This document shows, piece after piece, positions 32,268 through 45,156 of a stretch of DNA of 64,000 nucleotides; the stretch's first letter is position 1, and each line of letters starts with the position of its first letter. Source of the DNA: Zantedeschia hybrid cultivar. Taxonomy: Eukaryota > Streptophyta > Magnoliopsida > Alismatales > Araceae. The stretch covers positions 24,985,395-25,049,394 of the forward strand of contig JARZZO010000002.1 of the NCBI GenBank assembly GCA_030544215.1, in the 5' to 3' direction. The notes under the pieces were generated by a model. That model saw nothing but the letters and a program-made list of their open reading frames with translations. It had not been told where the DNA came from and did not search any database. A program made the position numbers and the translations under genes.

Positions 32268-33598
32268 TGTAGACACGCTAATTTTGACGTCATTTTGAGT
32301 AAATTTCATATCATATAATAATGCCTCAGAATGGTCTGATGTTTAACCATTAATTAATTTTTATTGATATTTTTGAGTGTCGAGTTTAACAGACATGTTT
32401 AAGTTAATCAATTGAATTGATTTTAGCTCAAATTTTAGTTAAAATATGAAGAATCCTAAAAGGCGTCGACCCATGTGGACGCCATTTAGAGTTTATTCCT
32501 ATTTTACCGTTTAAATTTGAATTTTAATCAATTGATTAATTAGATAAAAGGCGTCTGTAATGGTCGACGCGTTTTAGGTTTCCTAGGCTGTTTTAACTTC
32601 TCTTCCGGATGTTTATCCTTATTTTAATTAGGGTAAAAGACGTATACACACGTGGACGCGTTTTAGCTAATAAAGATAAAGATAAGTTTTCCCGGATATT
32701 TATCCTTATCTTAATTAAATCTGAAAGACGTCATCCATGGTGGACGCGTTTTAGATAATTACAGATAAAGATGAATTAATCAGTGTTTATCTGACGATTA
32801 ATATAGATAAATCATAGATTTTTCTACGTTAATCGCGAACGCAGAAAATGCCTATAAATACTTTACATCTCAAGAGTTAAAAAAAAGAAAAAAGAAGAGA
32901 GAGAGAATTATTGAGCCACAGCGTTATAGCGATTTGAAGATCGGAGCAACCACGTCGGAACGCCGGAGCGCTGCCATTTCCAGAAGTCGGCTTCCTTCTT
33001 CAAGATCTTCATCCTTTCAAAGCTTCAACCAACTGGACTGGGCATAAGTCTTTCATATCTGAATTTCATCTTCATTCATTAGTTTCATTCTCTCATATTC
33101 ACTTCATGCAACACACACCACATCATTAATTTTCCAAAACCATCTGTTCTAAAGGGGTTTCAAAGTCGTTTAAAACAAGTGAGTTGCTGTTTAAACATGT
33201 TTATAATCATAGTTAGCTTTGATATTATTCCCATTTAGATTCTCATCACTATTTCTTCTTTATTTTTCTTTCTCTGTCTCTGCACTCAACAACAACAACA
33301 AGAAATCAAAAAGAGGGAAATCAAGCACGAAGCCAGGAGAACTTCTGGACGATCCTCAACATTCAACAGCAAGAACGAAAGAATAAAGAGGCTCTCTTTC
33401 TTCAGCCGGCTGAAGGAGGGGAACCAAGGATTCATTCTTCCGCGTTTAAACAGGTAGGCGATCAAACTCTTTTGAAGCTTTTTAGTTAAAAGTTTCTGGC
33501 GATCACTGCACCTTAGTTGCATTTTTTTTAATAGGTTAATTTACCTTAAACAACATAGTTTTTCACATAAATCACACGAGCATTTTTCAGCACCTACA
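32268..33598 (+). repeat. LTR3 of the Ogre-like element (outermost)
   Basis: 1331 bases with the same ends as LTR1, followed by target duplication GTCTC. Modules at 32463-32482, 32551-32570, 32640-32659 (core altered to ACGTA) and 32728-32747. Exact length agreement with LTR1 and the shared target duplication show the three-LTR array inserted as, or became, one unit. Confidence 0.92.
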
Positions 33599-33603
33599 GT
33601 CTC

Positions 33604-36600
33604 GTGGCCCTTTTCATGAACTGCTTGAAAGTTTGAGTGTATGGTGTTTGCATTTTTTAAGGCCGGAAGATAAGTGAAATATGTTTTCTTACCTTTGGTC
33701 TAAGCATTACATTTTTTAGGCAGAAAGATAAGTGAAATATGTTTTTCTATTTTTGGTCTAAGCACATTTTCCATGGTGATTTTGGGTGCATGCATTGAGG
33801 AGAAAAAAGTGGTGAGTATTTAGGTAAATGTGGAATCCTTTCCAGGGTTTGATCTGTCTTTTTGTTAGCCATAGCCATGTTTTTCAGGTTGATAGAAATT
33901 GCACCTAATTCTTATTCATGGAGGCACTATGTACAGGCTTACTGATTGTAATTTTTGGCCATTGGGGATGTAAATCCTTTGAATATGTGCTGCATATGTC
34001 ATTTATCTAATGCGTTTGTGCATGGTCAGTACACACTATTATCTTTATGTAATTCCATATTATGGATTCAGCGGAGTTCCTTAGCAAGAGTGGATATAAT
34101 TATATCTTTAATGCATATTTCTTATGTATATTCCTAAATTTTGTAAAATATGAGCTATTAGCTGTCAGATGCATGGATCTGGATACATATAAGACATGGG
34201 TACGATTCGATTGGTTTAGTGAAGCCAAACTAGATTGTTGATCGAACATTATGTCATATTTTTTGTATGGGATGACTAGAGTACCTGTTTCCTTTGAATC
34301 CCTTCACTTGGTAACCATTGAAGCCTTGGTCCTTTTCACTTGCGGTTATTTGTTGCTCAGGTTTCAGTTCCATACCGACTGAAGAGGTATATTATCTGGA
34401 TTTTCAACCTACGCCTCAAAATTTTATTTCAGCTCGTACCATGTGGTTAGTTGAAATATGGATACTTGGGTGCTATTCTCAAATCCTAAAGCATGCCAAA
34501 ACCCTGCTGCTTTTCCTTTCCTTGTTTTTGGCTAACCATGGATCTGGGGCCTATAAGAGGTTTACATTCAAATGTGTATCCCACTTTGGTCCAATTGTTA
34601 AGCCTGAACATTCTCGTGTATCATAAGCTTGGGTTTTCACCTGTCATGTTTGAACATAAATCCTGTTAAACTGGTTGAGCCTTTGGCAGCGGGTGATGGT
34701 ACTGCTCATTTGACTTTCTGAACACAGTTGTCAGCAATTTCTTTGTCTCCAATCAAGTTTGCATTCTTGTAGGAGGCATTTTCTAAGATACGTCACATAG
34801 TCCATCCTTACATTTCTCAAGATTGCAGTTCTTATTGTGAGGCTACTGGAACAAAGTACTGAACTGATGTTTACGTGATAATTCAGTGTGTTTATGTTGA
34901 GAAAACATATTCATCTGCCTTTAATTTTGTTAACTTTGCATTTTGAACAATCAAGCTATTGAGGGTGCCAATGTGCCAGGATGGATTGGAGGCCTGGCCC
35001 AGTTTTAAACTGGGCTTGGGCCGTAACAATTACCTTGAACTTAGTTGGACTGTCCTGCCTTTTATGCCATACACACAGGCTGTAGCTTGGGTTCACATTA
35101 CATGGCTTGAAAGTCTGTCTCCTGATCTTATTATGTATTAACATATAATAAACGTCTTTCACATATTTTAGCGGCATATCTAATCATTGTGGGCCTTAGG
35201 GAAACCTTGGGCTTAATCAGGCTAGGCCGAGAATCCCATGTTATGTATTTATATGATATTATATATGTATAGTCATACATTTATATTTTAAATATATAAG
35301 AGGGGCAAACCCAACCAGACTCGAGCCTTGCGGTTGGCACCAGGCTGGGCCAAGCTTGGTGCAAGATTTTGCAGCACATGCAGACCTGTGTATCTCAAGA
35401 AGTAAATTATCCATTGAGAGCCATTCAGGGGCTTAGGTTGTACTAGTCAAACATCAGCCCATCTACAACTCTCACACAGACTATGCTATTTCCTATTTGA
35501 TTATGCTATTTCCTATTTGATTCCAACAAACAATAGCATATTTGAATGTCAACTGCAATTCTGATGAAGCTTCAACTGCAATTCCGATGACTTACAGGAT
35601 GCATCATATTCTTATATATATAGCCCAAAACTTCCCTCGAAACCCAGCCAAGCCCCTATGTTTGTCTGCTTAATAACACATTATCAGAAGTGGTAGAAGA
35701 GTTAACAATAATGCTTTGTGTTTTGACAATTGACAGTATATGCTTTGTGTGTTTTCACAGTATAATGCTTTATGTGCTTTGAGTCTTTCGACTGTGTATG
35801 CTTGTTTATGTTATCTATCATAGAATACATATATATTTATGCACATTATCAGAAAATTACACTCAGATGTCATTGCATGTGCTTTAGGCTCTGATGGCTC
35901 ACCGGGAATAGTCCCATTTTTCAAATCTCGTTATTTCATTTGAAGTTGGATTAGGTAATTGGATTATCATGTTCAATTGAGAATACTAGTGTGCAATTTT
36001 TAATTCTGTCATTTGGCAGTTGGGGTCCCACTTCTCTTTTTCCCCCCTTTTTGGTTCTTACCTCTTATCTTTTGTTCGGCTATTAAGTGATGATGTTATG
36101 TCCATAAGCAAAACCTCCAACAGGGAATAAGCTTTAAACAAATATGTTGCACACATTAAATAATATGCTCATGGTACAGCAGGCCATTGCACTAGTGACA
36201 GGTGGGATCATTTTCTTTTATAATTATTTGATCAAAGATTAGATGACTCGGATACTTCAGACGGATAAATTTAAACTATAATTTTTTTCAAGAAAAATGT
36301 AGACCATCTGATCTTACAGATCGATGCAAGGCCGGCAATATGCGCTTCTCATTCATTTGGGGAGGACTTATGGCTGCCACTGTACTACCACAGTTGGCTC
36401 ATCTTCTTCCATGACACTGACCTAGCTACCAGTGTAGCACCCAAAATATTTCTTCCTGTTGTACTCACTACTCAAGAAAAAAATGTCCCTTCCTGAGACT
36501 AATTACACTGCAAAGAGTTTTTATTTTTTCAGTGTAGAACCCATTTCACCAGTAAACCTGAGTGAGCTGGTAACCCTAATCTAAAGTGAAGGGTACTTCT

Positions 36601-36919
36601 TACATGTAGTGATTAACACACAAAGTTGAATTCTCACAGAGGCCAGATTTTACACATGAACTATGCCCTGGAGAAGGCCTAGCTATTTCCATCTAAACTT
36701 AGATATTTTATGATGTCAATGCTATCTGATTCAAAAACCTCTAGACTCTAAGTAATATACAAGGACCCACAAGTGACACTGTGTTGGGCACAATGGAAGC
36801 ATTTGGGAGGGGCAAAGTGGCAAGCTTGCCCAATGTTCTATCCAATGTCCCTCTCTGCCCCCCATCCCCACCTTCTCACCTCCTCCTCCTTCCTATGGTC
36901 CCTTTCCATTCTCATTACT
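33604..36919. other. CACTA interior right of the Ogre-like element, no gene
   Basis: AT-rich DNA with no frame or splice pattern that I can support. A short duplicated phrase (GGAAGATAAGTGAAATATG-like, about 33665 and 33725) and GGCCTGGCCC / GGGCTTGGGCC-like runs near 34995-35350 are the only visible structure. Confidence 0.5.
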
Positions 36920-38501
36920 GAAAGGAATCGCCATGAACGCAGCGGAAATAAAAATGATTCCATTGTATCGGTTGTTGGGGTCGTAAAACAGACATTAAAA
37001 TCTAAGCGGGAAGAACAGTTCTTCACCTTTGCGGGGTCTCGAATCTCCCGTGGATGATGCCAACTCGGTAATCGCGCACGCGCACGAACTCTAGAGGTAT
37101 CCACACGAGTTCCCGCAGCAGACGCGATTTCCTCCTCGACTTGAGTGCTCCGAGCAGATCTCAAATCCACCATACGCGGAGAGAGACAGATCCACTCCAA
37201 GAGAGAGAGAAGGAGAGAGATAGAGGAGATAGAGAATCTGGGGTAAAAATTCGTCCAACCAACCTTTTCCCCCTCCCCCTTGGCCCTCCTTATATATAAA
37301 TAAAGATAAGCACAAGAGTTAATCCTCATGATTATCCAAGAGTTTGGCCTTGGATAATTCTCCATTAAATCTTCATATTTATCCTGCAGCTTTTCACAAA
37401 AACCCAGATAAGCATGAAATTTAACATCTCTCACCGTCTGACGAGAACTCTTATGTGTGTGACCCTCTAGGCCCATATATCAGTCCGATTGCAGGCCCAT
37501 TAAACTTAGAACTGTTTCTTGAGTTTAATATTTATTAATTAACATTTAAACATCATATGTTAAATGATTAATTTAATAAACAAGTAAATTATCATCCGAT
37601 GATTAATTCACTTGGCCTTCTGATCATGAACAGCACCAAACACTACCTCATGATCCCAGAAGATATAAGGGATACTGTTCCCTTCAATTGAACCTTTCCG
37701 TCTGCAGATACCGCACAGATATAATCATTCACTCATGCAATGTCCCGATAACGCAAGGGTATGGTTTTATAGTCAAACCCTCTATCGCATTATCCAGATG
37801 GATTCCAGTACTCAGTTAATATCTAGAAAGACATCTCTTTCATTTGACCATGGCCAGGGATTTCTGTGTACACATCCATAGGACATTCTCTCTCCAGTCT
37901 TATACCAAGAGTGTGATCTCTTGTTGTTCACTCAATTACCTTCGCAGGCTTTCCACTGTATCTGAAAGACCGATTATGGTGGACTTAATGGTTAAAGTCC
38001 ACGAGTCAGAGAATCAAGATACAATGGTCCACAAACAAGGTATCATTGGTGATTCAGGTCAAAGGACCAACTGTGCTACTGCAACGATTGAATTCCCTGG
38101 TTGACTAATAGGTATAATTACCATCCAGGAATTCTTATTTGGGTCTGTTCAGTGAACTCATTCTCTAATGAGCACCCACTTGTTTGTCTTAGTGTCACCA
38201 CACGAGTGAATGTGAGATCATTTACCCTCATTACATGAGCAGACATAACTTGTGTCGATCTTATCGGATATTTAATGTCCATCTCAAATATCCTATGATC
38301 GAGAACTATTTAAGACAATTGCCTTAGGATATTGATCTCACTATCATGATCTCATCATGATTCAATATCCCATACATTTGTCTATGGACCTTCATTACGA
38401 TAGTTAATTGCGATAACTATTAAATGAAGAAATGATTGCCTTTATTAATAATCTGAACTAGAATGTACAATGATTGACTTTGAGGCCACCTAATTCTAAC
38501 A
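36920..38501 (-). mobile_element. Solo LTR, minus orientation, 1582 bp
   Basis: Flanked by ATTAC at 36915-36919 and 38502-38506. On the minus strand it begins TGTTAGAATTAGG and ends GATTCCTTTCA, so it has TG...CA ends and a 5-bp duplication. No internal region or second LTR is present, as expected after LTR-LTR recombination. The start and the long non-coding body look like a Ty1/copia LTR; the family is not certain. Open frames inside it are not genes. Confidence 0.85.
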
Positions 38502-38506
38502 ATTAC

Positions 38507-38849
38507 TCCTTGTAGGCACCTCTCCAAGTGCTTACAAAAACCATGATGGTTAAAACACAAATTGTGAAACAACATGGGGGATGGTGCATTAGATGTCAAC
38601 CAGCTGCCCCCCTAGCAAGAAACTATGATATGGAGGTTCGACCACAATGGGGATGCTCATGTCAAGGATTGAGTAGCTATGTACTATATATGTGAATGTG
38701 TTTATTTGAAATGTGAATGTGTTTATTTAAAAGTGTGAATGTGTTTATTTGTACATGTGGATGTGTTTTTGTATATGTTTGTAAGTACAAATCTGTATAT
38801 ACAGGAAAAATATATAATTTAATATATATATATATATTTTTATAGTAAC
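38507..38849. other. CACTA interior, no gene
   Basis: Contains three copies of a GTGAATGTGTTTATTT-type phrase and a TA microsatellite near 38821-38836. Confidence 0.5.
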
Positions 38850-39395
38850 TATTTGTCAGCGGTTAGGAAAGCCGTTGATATATATAACATTTGTCAACGG
38901 CTTCTGTCGCAGACAAACTTTTGTCAGCGGCTTCATAGCCGTCGACAAATAGTATTTGTCAGCGGCTCATGTTGCTGACAAACCCATTTGTTAGCGGGTT
39001 TAGAGCCGCTGACAAATATTCTTTGTCAGCGGCTAACTCTAGCCGTCGACATATGTATCATTTGTCAGCGGTTAACCACCGTGGACATAGGTTGTATATG
39101 TCAGCGATTTTAAGTAGCCGCTGACATATGTATTATATGTCAGCGGCTACTCTGTGTAGACATATAATATATATGTCAGCGGCTTTAGGTAGCCGCTGAC
39201 ATATAACACATATGTCAGTGGCTACTGTGCGTAGACATATATATTATATGTCAGCAGCTTTGTATAGCCGTTGACAAATATATGTCAACGGGACTTTTGT
39301 CCACGGCTTTGTCAGCGGCTGAGCAGCCGTTGACATAAATTTTTGTCAGCGGCTCTTTAGGATTTGTCAGCGGCTCTTAGCCGCTGACAAATCCT
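38850..39395. repeat. Right subterminal repeats of the CACTA element
   Basis: More than fifteen copies of TTTGTCAGCGGCT or ATATGTCAGCGGCT and their complements. Several form snap-back pairs, such as around 39350-39392. They are the counterpart of the left array. Confidence 0.88.
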
Positions 39396-39413
39396 GTTTT
39401 CCTTGTAGTTCTA

Positions 39414-40329
39414 ATTGATCCCTTTAAAGCAGCATTTTAAGGGTTCTAACATTATACTGATAGTAAGAAAATATAAAATTACATAATCGTATACAAGATA
39501 TAAAAAATTGAAAAATAAAATTTTCAACAAAAATGTCCGTCAATTATGGGATACCTCGTACGGGTATTTGGCAGTGGGAGTGAGAGTGTTCCAAAGGAAG
39601 ACACATTAAATTAAATTAAGTGTAACACTCGCAGCAGTAAAGTAAAAGAAATAAGTATTTTTTAAATTTTTTTATGACAACGCTCACGTGCCTTACACGT
39701 TTATTTAGGATGATTTTGATTGGATATTTAAAAAATATAAAAAAATAGAACTTGTATTAAACCTGATTTATTAAATATTTTTGTTTACTATTCATTGGAT
39801 TTACTTTTCTATGTTTTTTCTGAATTGTCTAAAAAAAAATCGATTTGTACAACACTTCAGAGTTGACATGAAAAATAAAAAATAGAATTTTTACTTATTC
39901 TACGGCATTCACCCTACCTAATGCAACATCGGGGTCCGTGCTGCATGTGTTACATTAAATTATTGCCAAGTGGAGGCATTGATGGGCGTGGGAAAGGAAA
40001 CCCGGGCTAGTGAACGTCGAGGGGCGCAATTGATCACGTGGGTCTCCATTGAGCCATGGATCATGATGACAGGGGCACGTGCCGTAAAAGCTGCGTGATG
40101 CTGCCGGATTGCACTTTAACGATGGGTCTATCAAACTACTAAGTACTGACTTTGAGTGCAGGTCCTTTTAATACACTGCGGTTTATACGCAATCAGTATC
40201 GAGATTCGAGGGAGAGGGAGGGACTTTTTGAGAAAAAGCTCCTCATCAGGTTTCGCGCTAGGTAATTTTCTTAAAAAATCCCCTCTCAGTAGAGTAGGGA
40301 CCGCGCCTTATTAGCTCCTCGGAAGCCCA
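39414..40329. other. No gene seen
   Basis: AT-rich flank of the CACTA element. No supported open frame, RNA or repeat. Confidence 0.5.
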
Positions 40330-40364
40330 AAAGTTCGGTCCGTCCGATGTCTAGAAATCAAGTT

Positions 40365-40510
40365 TGGTCCATCCGTCACACCCTTCGATCGCCGCCGGCT
40401 CCCTCCCCCACGGGTTGGGACAGCGTACAAATGGGAAAAAATTCCGGAGTCGTGGGTGCTTGATTAGAAAAATCCTTGGATGGATAATGTTTTTAATTTA
40501 CAACTCGCAT
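40365..40510 (-). pseudogene. Relic of a chitinase-like gene promoter, gene body missing
   Basis: Read on the minus strand, 40432-40365 matches the gene B promoter at about 4635-4705 (GTCCCAACCCGTGGGGGAGG and beyond). 40430-40510 resembles the gene A upstream block at about 1960-2040 on the plus strand. No exon follows, so the inverted partner of gene B was lost or never copied beyond its promoter. Confidence 0.65.
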
Positions 40511-41036
40511 CGTACGGTGGTAGAAGATAAGCCCCCACAATGGAGAATATATACGCAGCTCCATTGACGAGTTCTATTCACTGTCGTATCTGTACTCTCT
40601 CTATATATAAAAGAGATATTGTAGTCTTCCTCTTAAATTTTGATGATAACAAAATTATATTATAGTATTAATCATGTTTGTTAACTGATTGATAGGTGTA
40701 AATTTTAAGACCCCAAGGATATGTGAAAAAAAATAAAGATTGGAAGGGATGATTAATGCCAGTAGACCAAAGTTCGACCAATACAGGAAAAATAGTCGGC
40801 TGAATTGACTTGTAGGAAAGACTCGAGTATTCTGCGAGTCCGATCAACCATTTCAATCAAAACAGTCGACCGTTTTAAATTTCAAAACTAACCAAACCAA
40901 TTATGTGAGTTTGGTCGAGCGAAACAAGGAAAAAAATTGATTGTTTTAAAGGCTCAAAACAGTATAAAAATAATTTGTAAGTCCGGTCGAGTGATTTGGT
41001 TGAAACGGTTGATCAAAAGTCATTAAACTATTTTTT
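40511..41036. other. No gene seen
   Basis: AT-rich spacer between the promoter relic and the right duplication arm. Confidence 0.5.
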
Positions 41037-42387
41037 ATTCTGTAAAAAAAAATGGAAACAGTTTTCTCCTTTTCAACATTTTTTTTTTGTAATAAAAGAT
41101 ATGTTTTTTCATTGTTCAGAACACTGCAAATCTCCCACTTATTCTATGGGGAGAGAGCAGTGTTTCTATAAGAGACTCGGTGCAAGGGATGTGGTACGCA
41201 TTTTGGAAGGGCATCTTCTCCCACCACAACTGATCCAAGAGTGAGTACAGCTCTTGCATGCAATGGATGTGGGCTTCATTTGAGCGGGCATCTTTTCTCG
41301 TCACTACTTGACGTTGGGGGTTGTGCGGGTGCGGTAAGTTACCGCCGGTAACGGAGCCATGTCTGCGAGAAGATTATTTCACACATCAGGTTTTTCCGAT
41401 TTTTAAGCACTGGATCTGTAGTTCCACAGAAAATGGATTGAGATGTTTCGATAGAGATCCTTCGGACACTGGCTGTGCACTTTAGTTGATAAAGGTTGCT
41501 GTGAGTCCATCACTGACTAGAAAATGTTTCCTGTAATGTTTCTATTTTATTAGTCTAAAGTTTTTTTTAAAAAAAAACTTTCTTCTTATGACCTCACCTT
41601 TTTGTGTCACATTAGATGAGTGGTAAAATTAAGTGAAATGTGAAATAATATAAAGAAAAGGGGATTGAAGATCTTATAGAGATGCATGACTTCGAGGATG
41701 TCCTATCCCTCCGCTGAAACCTAATCACTTCTCGCTACTTAATTATTACCCACGGCAGAGCCTAGCTTACGTTGATCCATGTTGGTCTCAGCATGCATGG
41801 GCGTCAAGAACTTTGCAAATCTCCCACTTGTACAGCATGAGAGAAAAAATAACACAAGTGGTGACAACGTCTACGTACGTGGCCATCAGTAACACCGGTT
41901 ATATCTCTCGCTGAAACCTAATCACTTCTAATTAATTGCGCATGGCGGAGTCTAGCTTACGTTAATCCATGTTGGCCTCAGCATGCATGTGCGTCAAGAA
42001 CTTTGCAAATCTCCCACTTGTACGAGATGAGTGAAAAAATAACACAGGTGGTGACAACGTCTACGTACGTGGCGATCTTTAGCACCGGTTATATCTCCTG
42101 TTGAAACCTAATCACTTCTAATTAATTGCGCATGGCGGAGTCTAGCTTACGTTAATCCATGTTGGCCTCAGCATGCATGCGCGACAAGAACTTTGCAAAT
42201 CGCCCACTGGTACGGGATCAGCGAAAAAATAACACAGGTGGCCATCTGTAGCACCGGTGATATCTCTGGGGACAACATTTTTGTTGGCAGCTATGTAGGC
42301 AGATAAGGTGTACGTATTTGGTTTTCTTTGTCGCTAATGTACAGCGCAGGTATTTATACATCTTTTATCCGAAAAAGTTGGAAACTG

Positions 42388-42431
<44 letters not shown>

Positions 42432-43802
42432 TGTTCTTTTGTAAAGAAAGAGTTTTCTTTTTATTTCTTTCACAACTCTGTACATCTCCTAGTTGCTGGA
42501 CATGACCGATATCCTCAAAGTCAGCACTGGCACCAGGTAAGTAATCTTACTAGGAATTTGGCCGTACCATGAAAAGAACATATAATGTCCTTTTTTTTTT
42601 TGGAAAGAGCATATAAACTTTGTGCTAAAAATATCTACAAACATTAGTTTGCCTTCATCTTAAATGTTATTTTGGTAGGAGAATGATTTATTGTGTGATG
42701 GCTCAATATGGATTACTTATATTGGAATTAGAGATGTTTTAATTTGAAAATGGAACAGAAGAAAAAGTGAAATACCATACTCTTAAATAGAAGAAAGTAC
42801 GACGTATTCAATTTATTCATGAAATAATATATTTAAGGGCGAAATACCATTCGCTACAAATAAAATAAAATTATTCACCGAATGAATCGTCCTTGACTGA
42901 ATTTTGCAATTATAGTATTTCGCCCTATCCAGCCAAAAGACCCGTTATTAGACAAGGTGCTGTGGGACACTTTTTGATGGTTCGGGGTTGCGTGCGTTGG
43001 GCGTTGAGGGAATTCTTTGGAGGGAACCTCGACCCTATTTTCTTTTTTTCTTTTAAATGTCAAGAGAAATTCGGTTATCCGATAAATTTTAGAGAAGCTA
43101 CTGTACAGAGGGTGAGGCACGGCTTTCCAATTCAAACCGCGACCCTTTTTTGATAGACAGACTTGAGTGCTTCTGAGACTCCGACGCCCGACAGGACAAC
43201 TCAGCATAACGGGGAGCACTACTCAGCTGATGGTGATGGAACAGGTATTTTTTCATGAGATGAAATTTTAAGTGCGAATGTTTCCTTTTATGAGAATAGA
43301 TCTTTTCAGTATACGTTTGGATCAGAATCCAATAATATTGTGAAGAGAAAGGAGACAAATATTGTAAGAAAAACCTTATATGATCTCCCCCTCTCAAAAA
43401 AAAAATAAAAAATTTTGGCTCTCCCAATCCAAACATATACAAAAAAGATCTCCTTTTTATTTTTTATTGCCAGCTAACGATTTTCTCTGTCACCACATCT
43501 GCTTTCACTCTTCACTCGTGGAGAGAGTGGCGGACAGCTTTTCGATGGAATGGATATATCCAGTTTTGTTTGTGATCGCATCTTAGGCTAGGGGGAGGCG
43601 GCTAACAGTGTTTTATATGTTAGTAAATTAAAAACTTTTCCCGCCCAAGGATTTTTCTACCTAAGCAACCAGTATTCCGGCATCTTTTCCCACCACGTGT
43701 TCGTTGTCCCACCAATCCGAGGGGGGAGGGGGGGCGGCGGTGAACACAGTGACCTATGCAAGTAAATTAAATTAAATACTTGGCCCACCCGGGATCTTCT
43801 TC

Positions 43803-43810
43803 TATTTAAG
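43803..43810 (+). promoter_or_regulatory. TATA box of gene C
   Basis: TATTTAAG about 72 bases before the start codon, in a block identical to that of gene A. Confidence 0.6.
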
Positions 43811-43881
43811 CATTCCCTGCCCGGCCATCTCCTCCCACCCCCACCTTCTACGCTGTCCGCCCCCTTCCTGTAATCAAAAGA

Positions 43882-45156
43882 ATGGGAAAGCTTTATGTGC
43901 TGCTCGCCCTCATCTTGGCCTCCACGTTGTTCATCAGCTCTGAGGCAGAGCAATGTGGGCGTCAAGCTGGGAAGAAACGGTGCCCCGCATGCCGCTGCTG
44001 CAGCAGGTGGGGCTGGTGCGGAGACTCAGTTGATTACTGTGGCGGAGGGTGCCAGAGCCAGTGTTGGGGTAGGCTCACCCTAACCAATATTTCAGACGAC
44101 GGCGTGGTTTCTATCATTACCCAGCCCCTGTTCGACCAAATGCTGAAGCACCGGCACGATGCCGCATGCCCCGCTAGGAACTTCTACACCTACGATGCCT
44201 TCATCAACGCAGCAAACGCTTTCTCCGCCTTCGGAACAACCGGTGACCTTGACACCCGCAAGAGGGAGATCGCCGCTTTCTTTGCTTTGACCTCTCATGC
44301 AACCAACGGTATGTAAAATAGTAATGGATAGGAGTCAAAATAGAAAAGATTTTTTACACATACGCTTCTATAATTTTTTGATATTACGAACAGAAAGTTT
44401 CGTTTTATTTGATTTCTCCTAGTTAAGTGGATCTCATGATCGAGATGATGATGATATACAGGGGGGTTGCCTACCGCAATGGACGAACCCTATGCTTGGG
44501 GATACTGTCTTAAGGAAGTGCGCGGACGAGGAGATTACTGCAACCCGACTACCCCGTGGCCATGCGTTCCGGGTAAACAGTACCACGGACGAGGACCTAT
44601 CCAAATCTCTCAGTAAGCTTTTTATATTTATGACCTTTTGTCATGCATGCTTTGACAGGTGCTAGATAACTACCATTTCTTAAAGGAAGGTCCTCCCGGA
44701 AGACTAGAATGTATCTTAGAGGAACAAAATAGAACTAAGTTTTTATCTGTGTTAACTGTTCATATCTAACACCCATGCATCTATATATATGTATGTTCTG
44801 AACTTTGTTTATCACTCTCTTTTGTGTACCGTTTGCACCTCAGCAACTACAACTACGGCCCGGCCGGGCGAGCCATCGGGGTGGACCTCCTGGAGAACCC
44901 GGACCTGGTGGCCAACGACGCGGTCATCTCCTTCAAGACGGCTCTCTGGTTCTGGATGACCCCGCAGTCCACAAACCCGTCTTACCATGACATCGTCACC
45001 GGCAGCGTCAACGGGGGATTGGAGCTTTTCAATGGGATAGACGCTGATGTGGAGAACCGCACCGGGTTCTATCGGCGATACCGCAACATCCTCGGGGTGA
45101 GCCCCGGAGATGACCTCGACTGGGCACCACATCTTGTGTTGCCATCAGCCCTCTGA
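43882..45156 (+). CDS. Gene C: hevein-domain GH19 chitinase-like protein, identical to gene A
   Basis: Coding sequence is join of 43882-44308, 44462-44612 and 44844-45156: 296 residues. Splice sites: donor GTATGT / acceptor TACAG, donor GTAAGC / acceptor CTCAG, phases 1 and 2. Signal peptide 1-22, hevein domain 23-62 with cysteines at 25, 34, 37, 39, 40, 46, 53, 57 and 61 (Cys37 is extra), GH19 domain from about 75. Position 140 is Ala (codon 44299-44301) and 162 is Val (44518-44520), where active GH19 enzymes have the acid and base glutamates. Gln, Ser and Asn of the QISHNYN cleft block are kept. Cysteines 1-4 of the GH19 domain remain, but the last pair is Leu254/Trp286. The frame and splice sites are intact, so the gene is probably expressed as a non-catalytic chitin-binding protein (inference). 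Confidence 0.93.

Larger units (their letters stand above)
12430..33598 (+). mobile_element. Ogre-like Tat-lineage Ty3/gypsy retrotransposon, 21.2 kb, with three LTRs and two antisense genes
   Basis: GTCTC occurs on both sides (12425-12429 and 33599-33603), a 5-bp target duplication. Order: LTR1, primer site, leader, gag, gag-protease, RT / RNase H / second RNase H / integrase, 25-bp minisatellite, antisense PMD gene, antisense DUF7745-like gene, LTR2, a 25-bp primer-site stub, LTR3. The modified zinc knuckle, G-patch, second RNase H and primer site fit the Tat/Ogre lineage, which is known for very large elements and extra open frames. LTRs differ by roughly 1 percent (my rough reading), so insertion is fairly recent. 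Each open frame carries a single in-frame stop, so this copy is unlikely to be autonomous. Confidence 0.92.
11247..39410. mobile_element. CACTA (En/Spm-type) DNA transposon, non-autonomous, twice invaded
   Basis: The left end reads CACTACAAGAAAGACAAG. The right end, read on the minus strand, is AACTACAAGGAAAACAGG, with one change at the terminal base. CTA occurs directly outside both ends (11244-11246 and 39411-39413), the 3-bp duplication typical of this superfamily. Both subterminal regions are packed with TTTGTCAGCGGCT-type repeats in both orientations. Removing the Ogre-like element and the solo LTR with their duplications leaves about 5.4 kb. No transposase is recognisable, so it depended on a relative. 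It carries a GC-rich minisatellite and possibly captured exons. Confidence 0.88.

Noticed and set aside
36838..37476. 212-residue minus-strand frame
   Set aside because: Crosses the edge of the solo LTR and has no domain.
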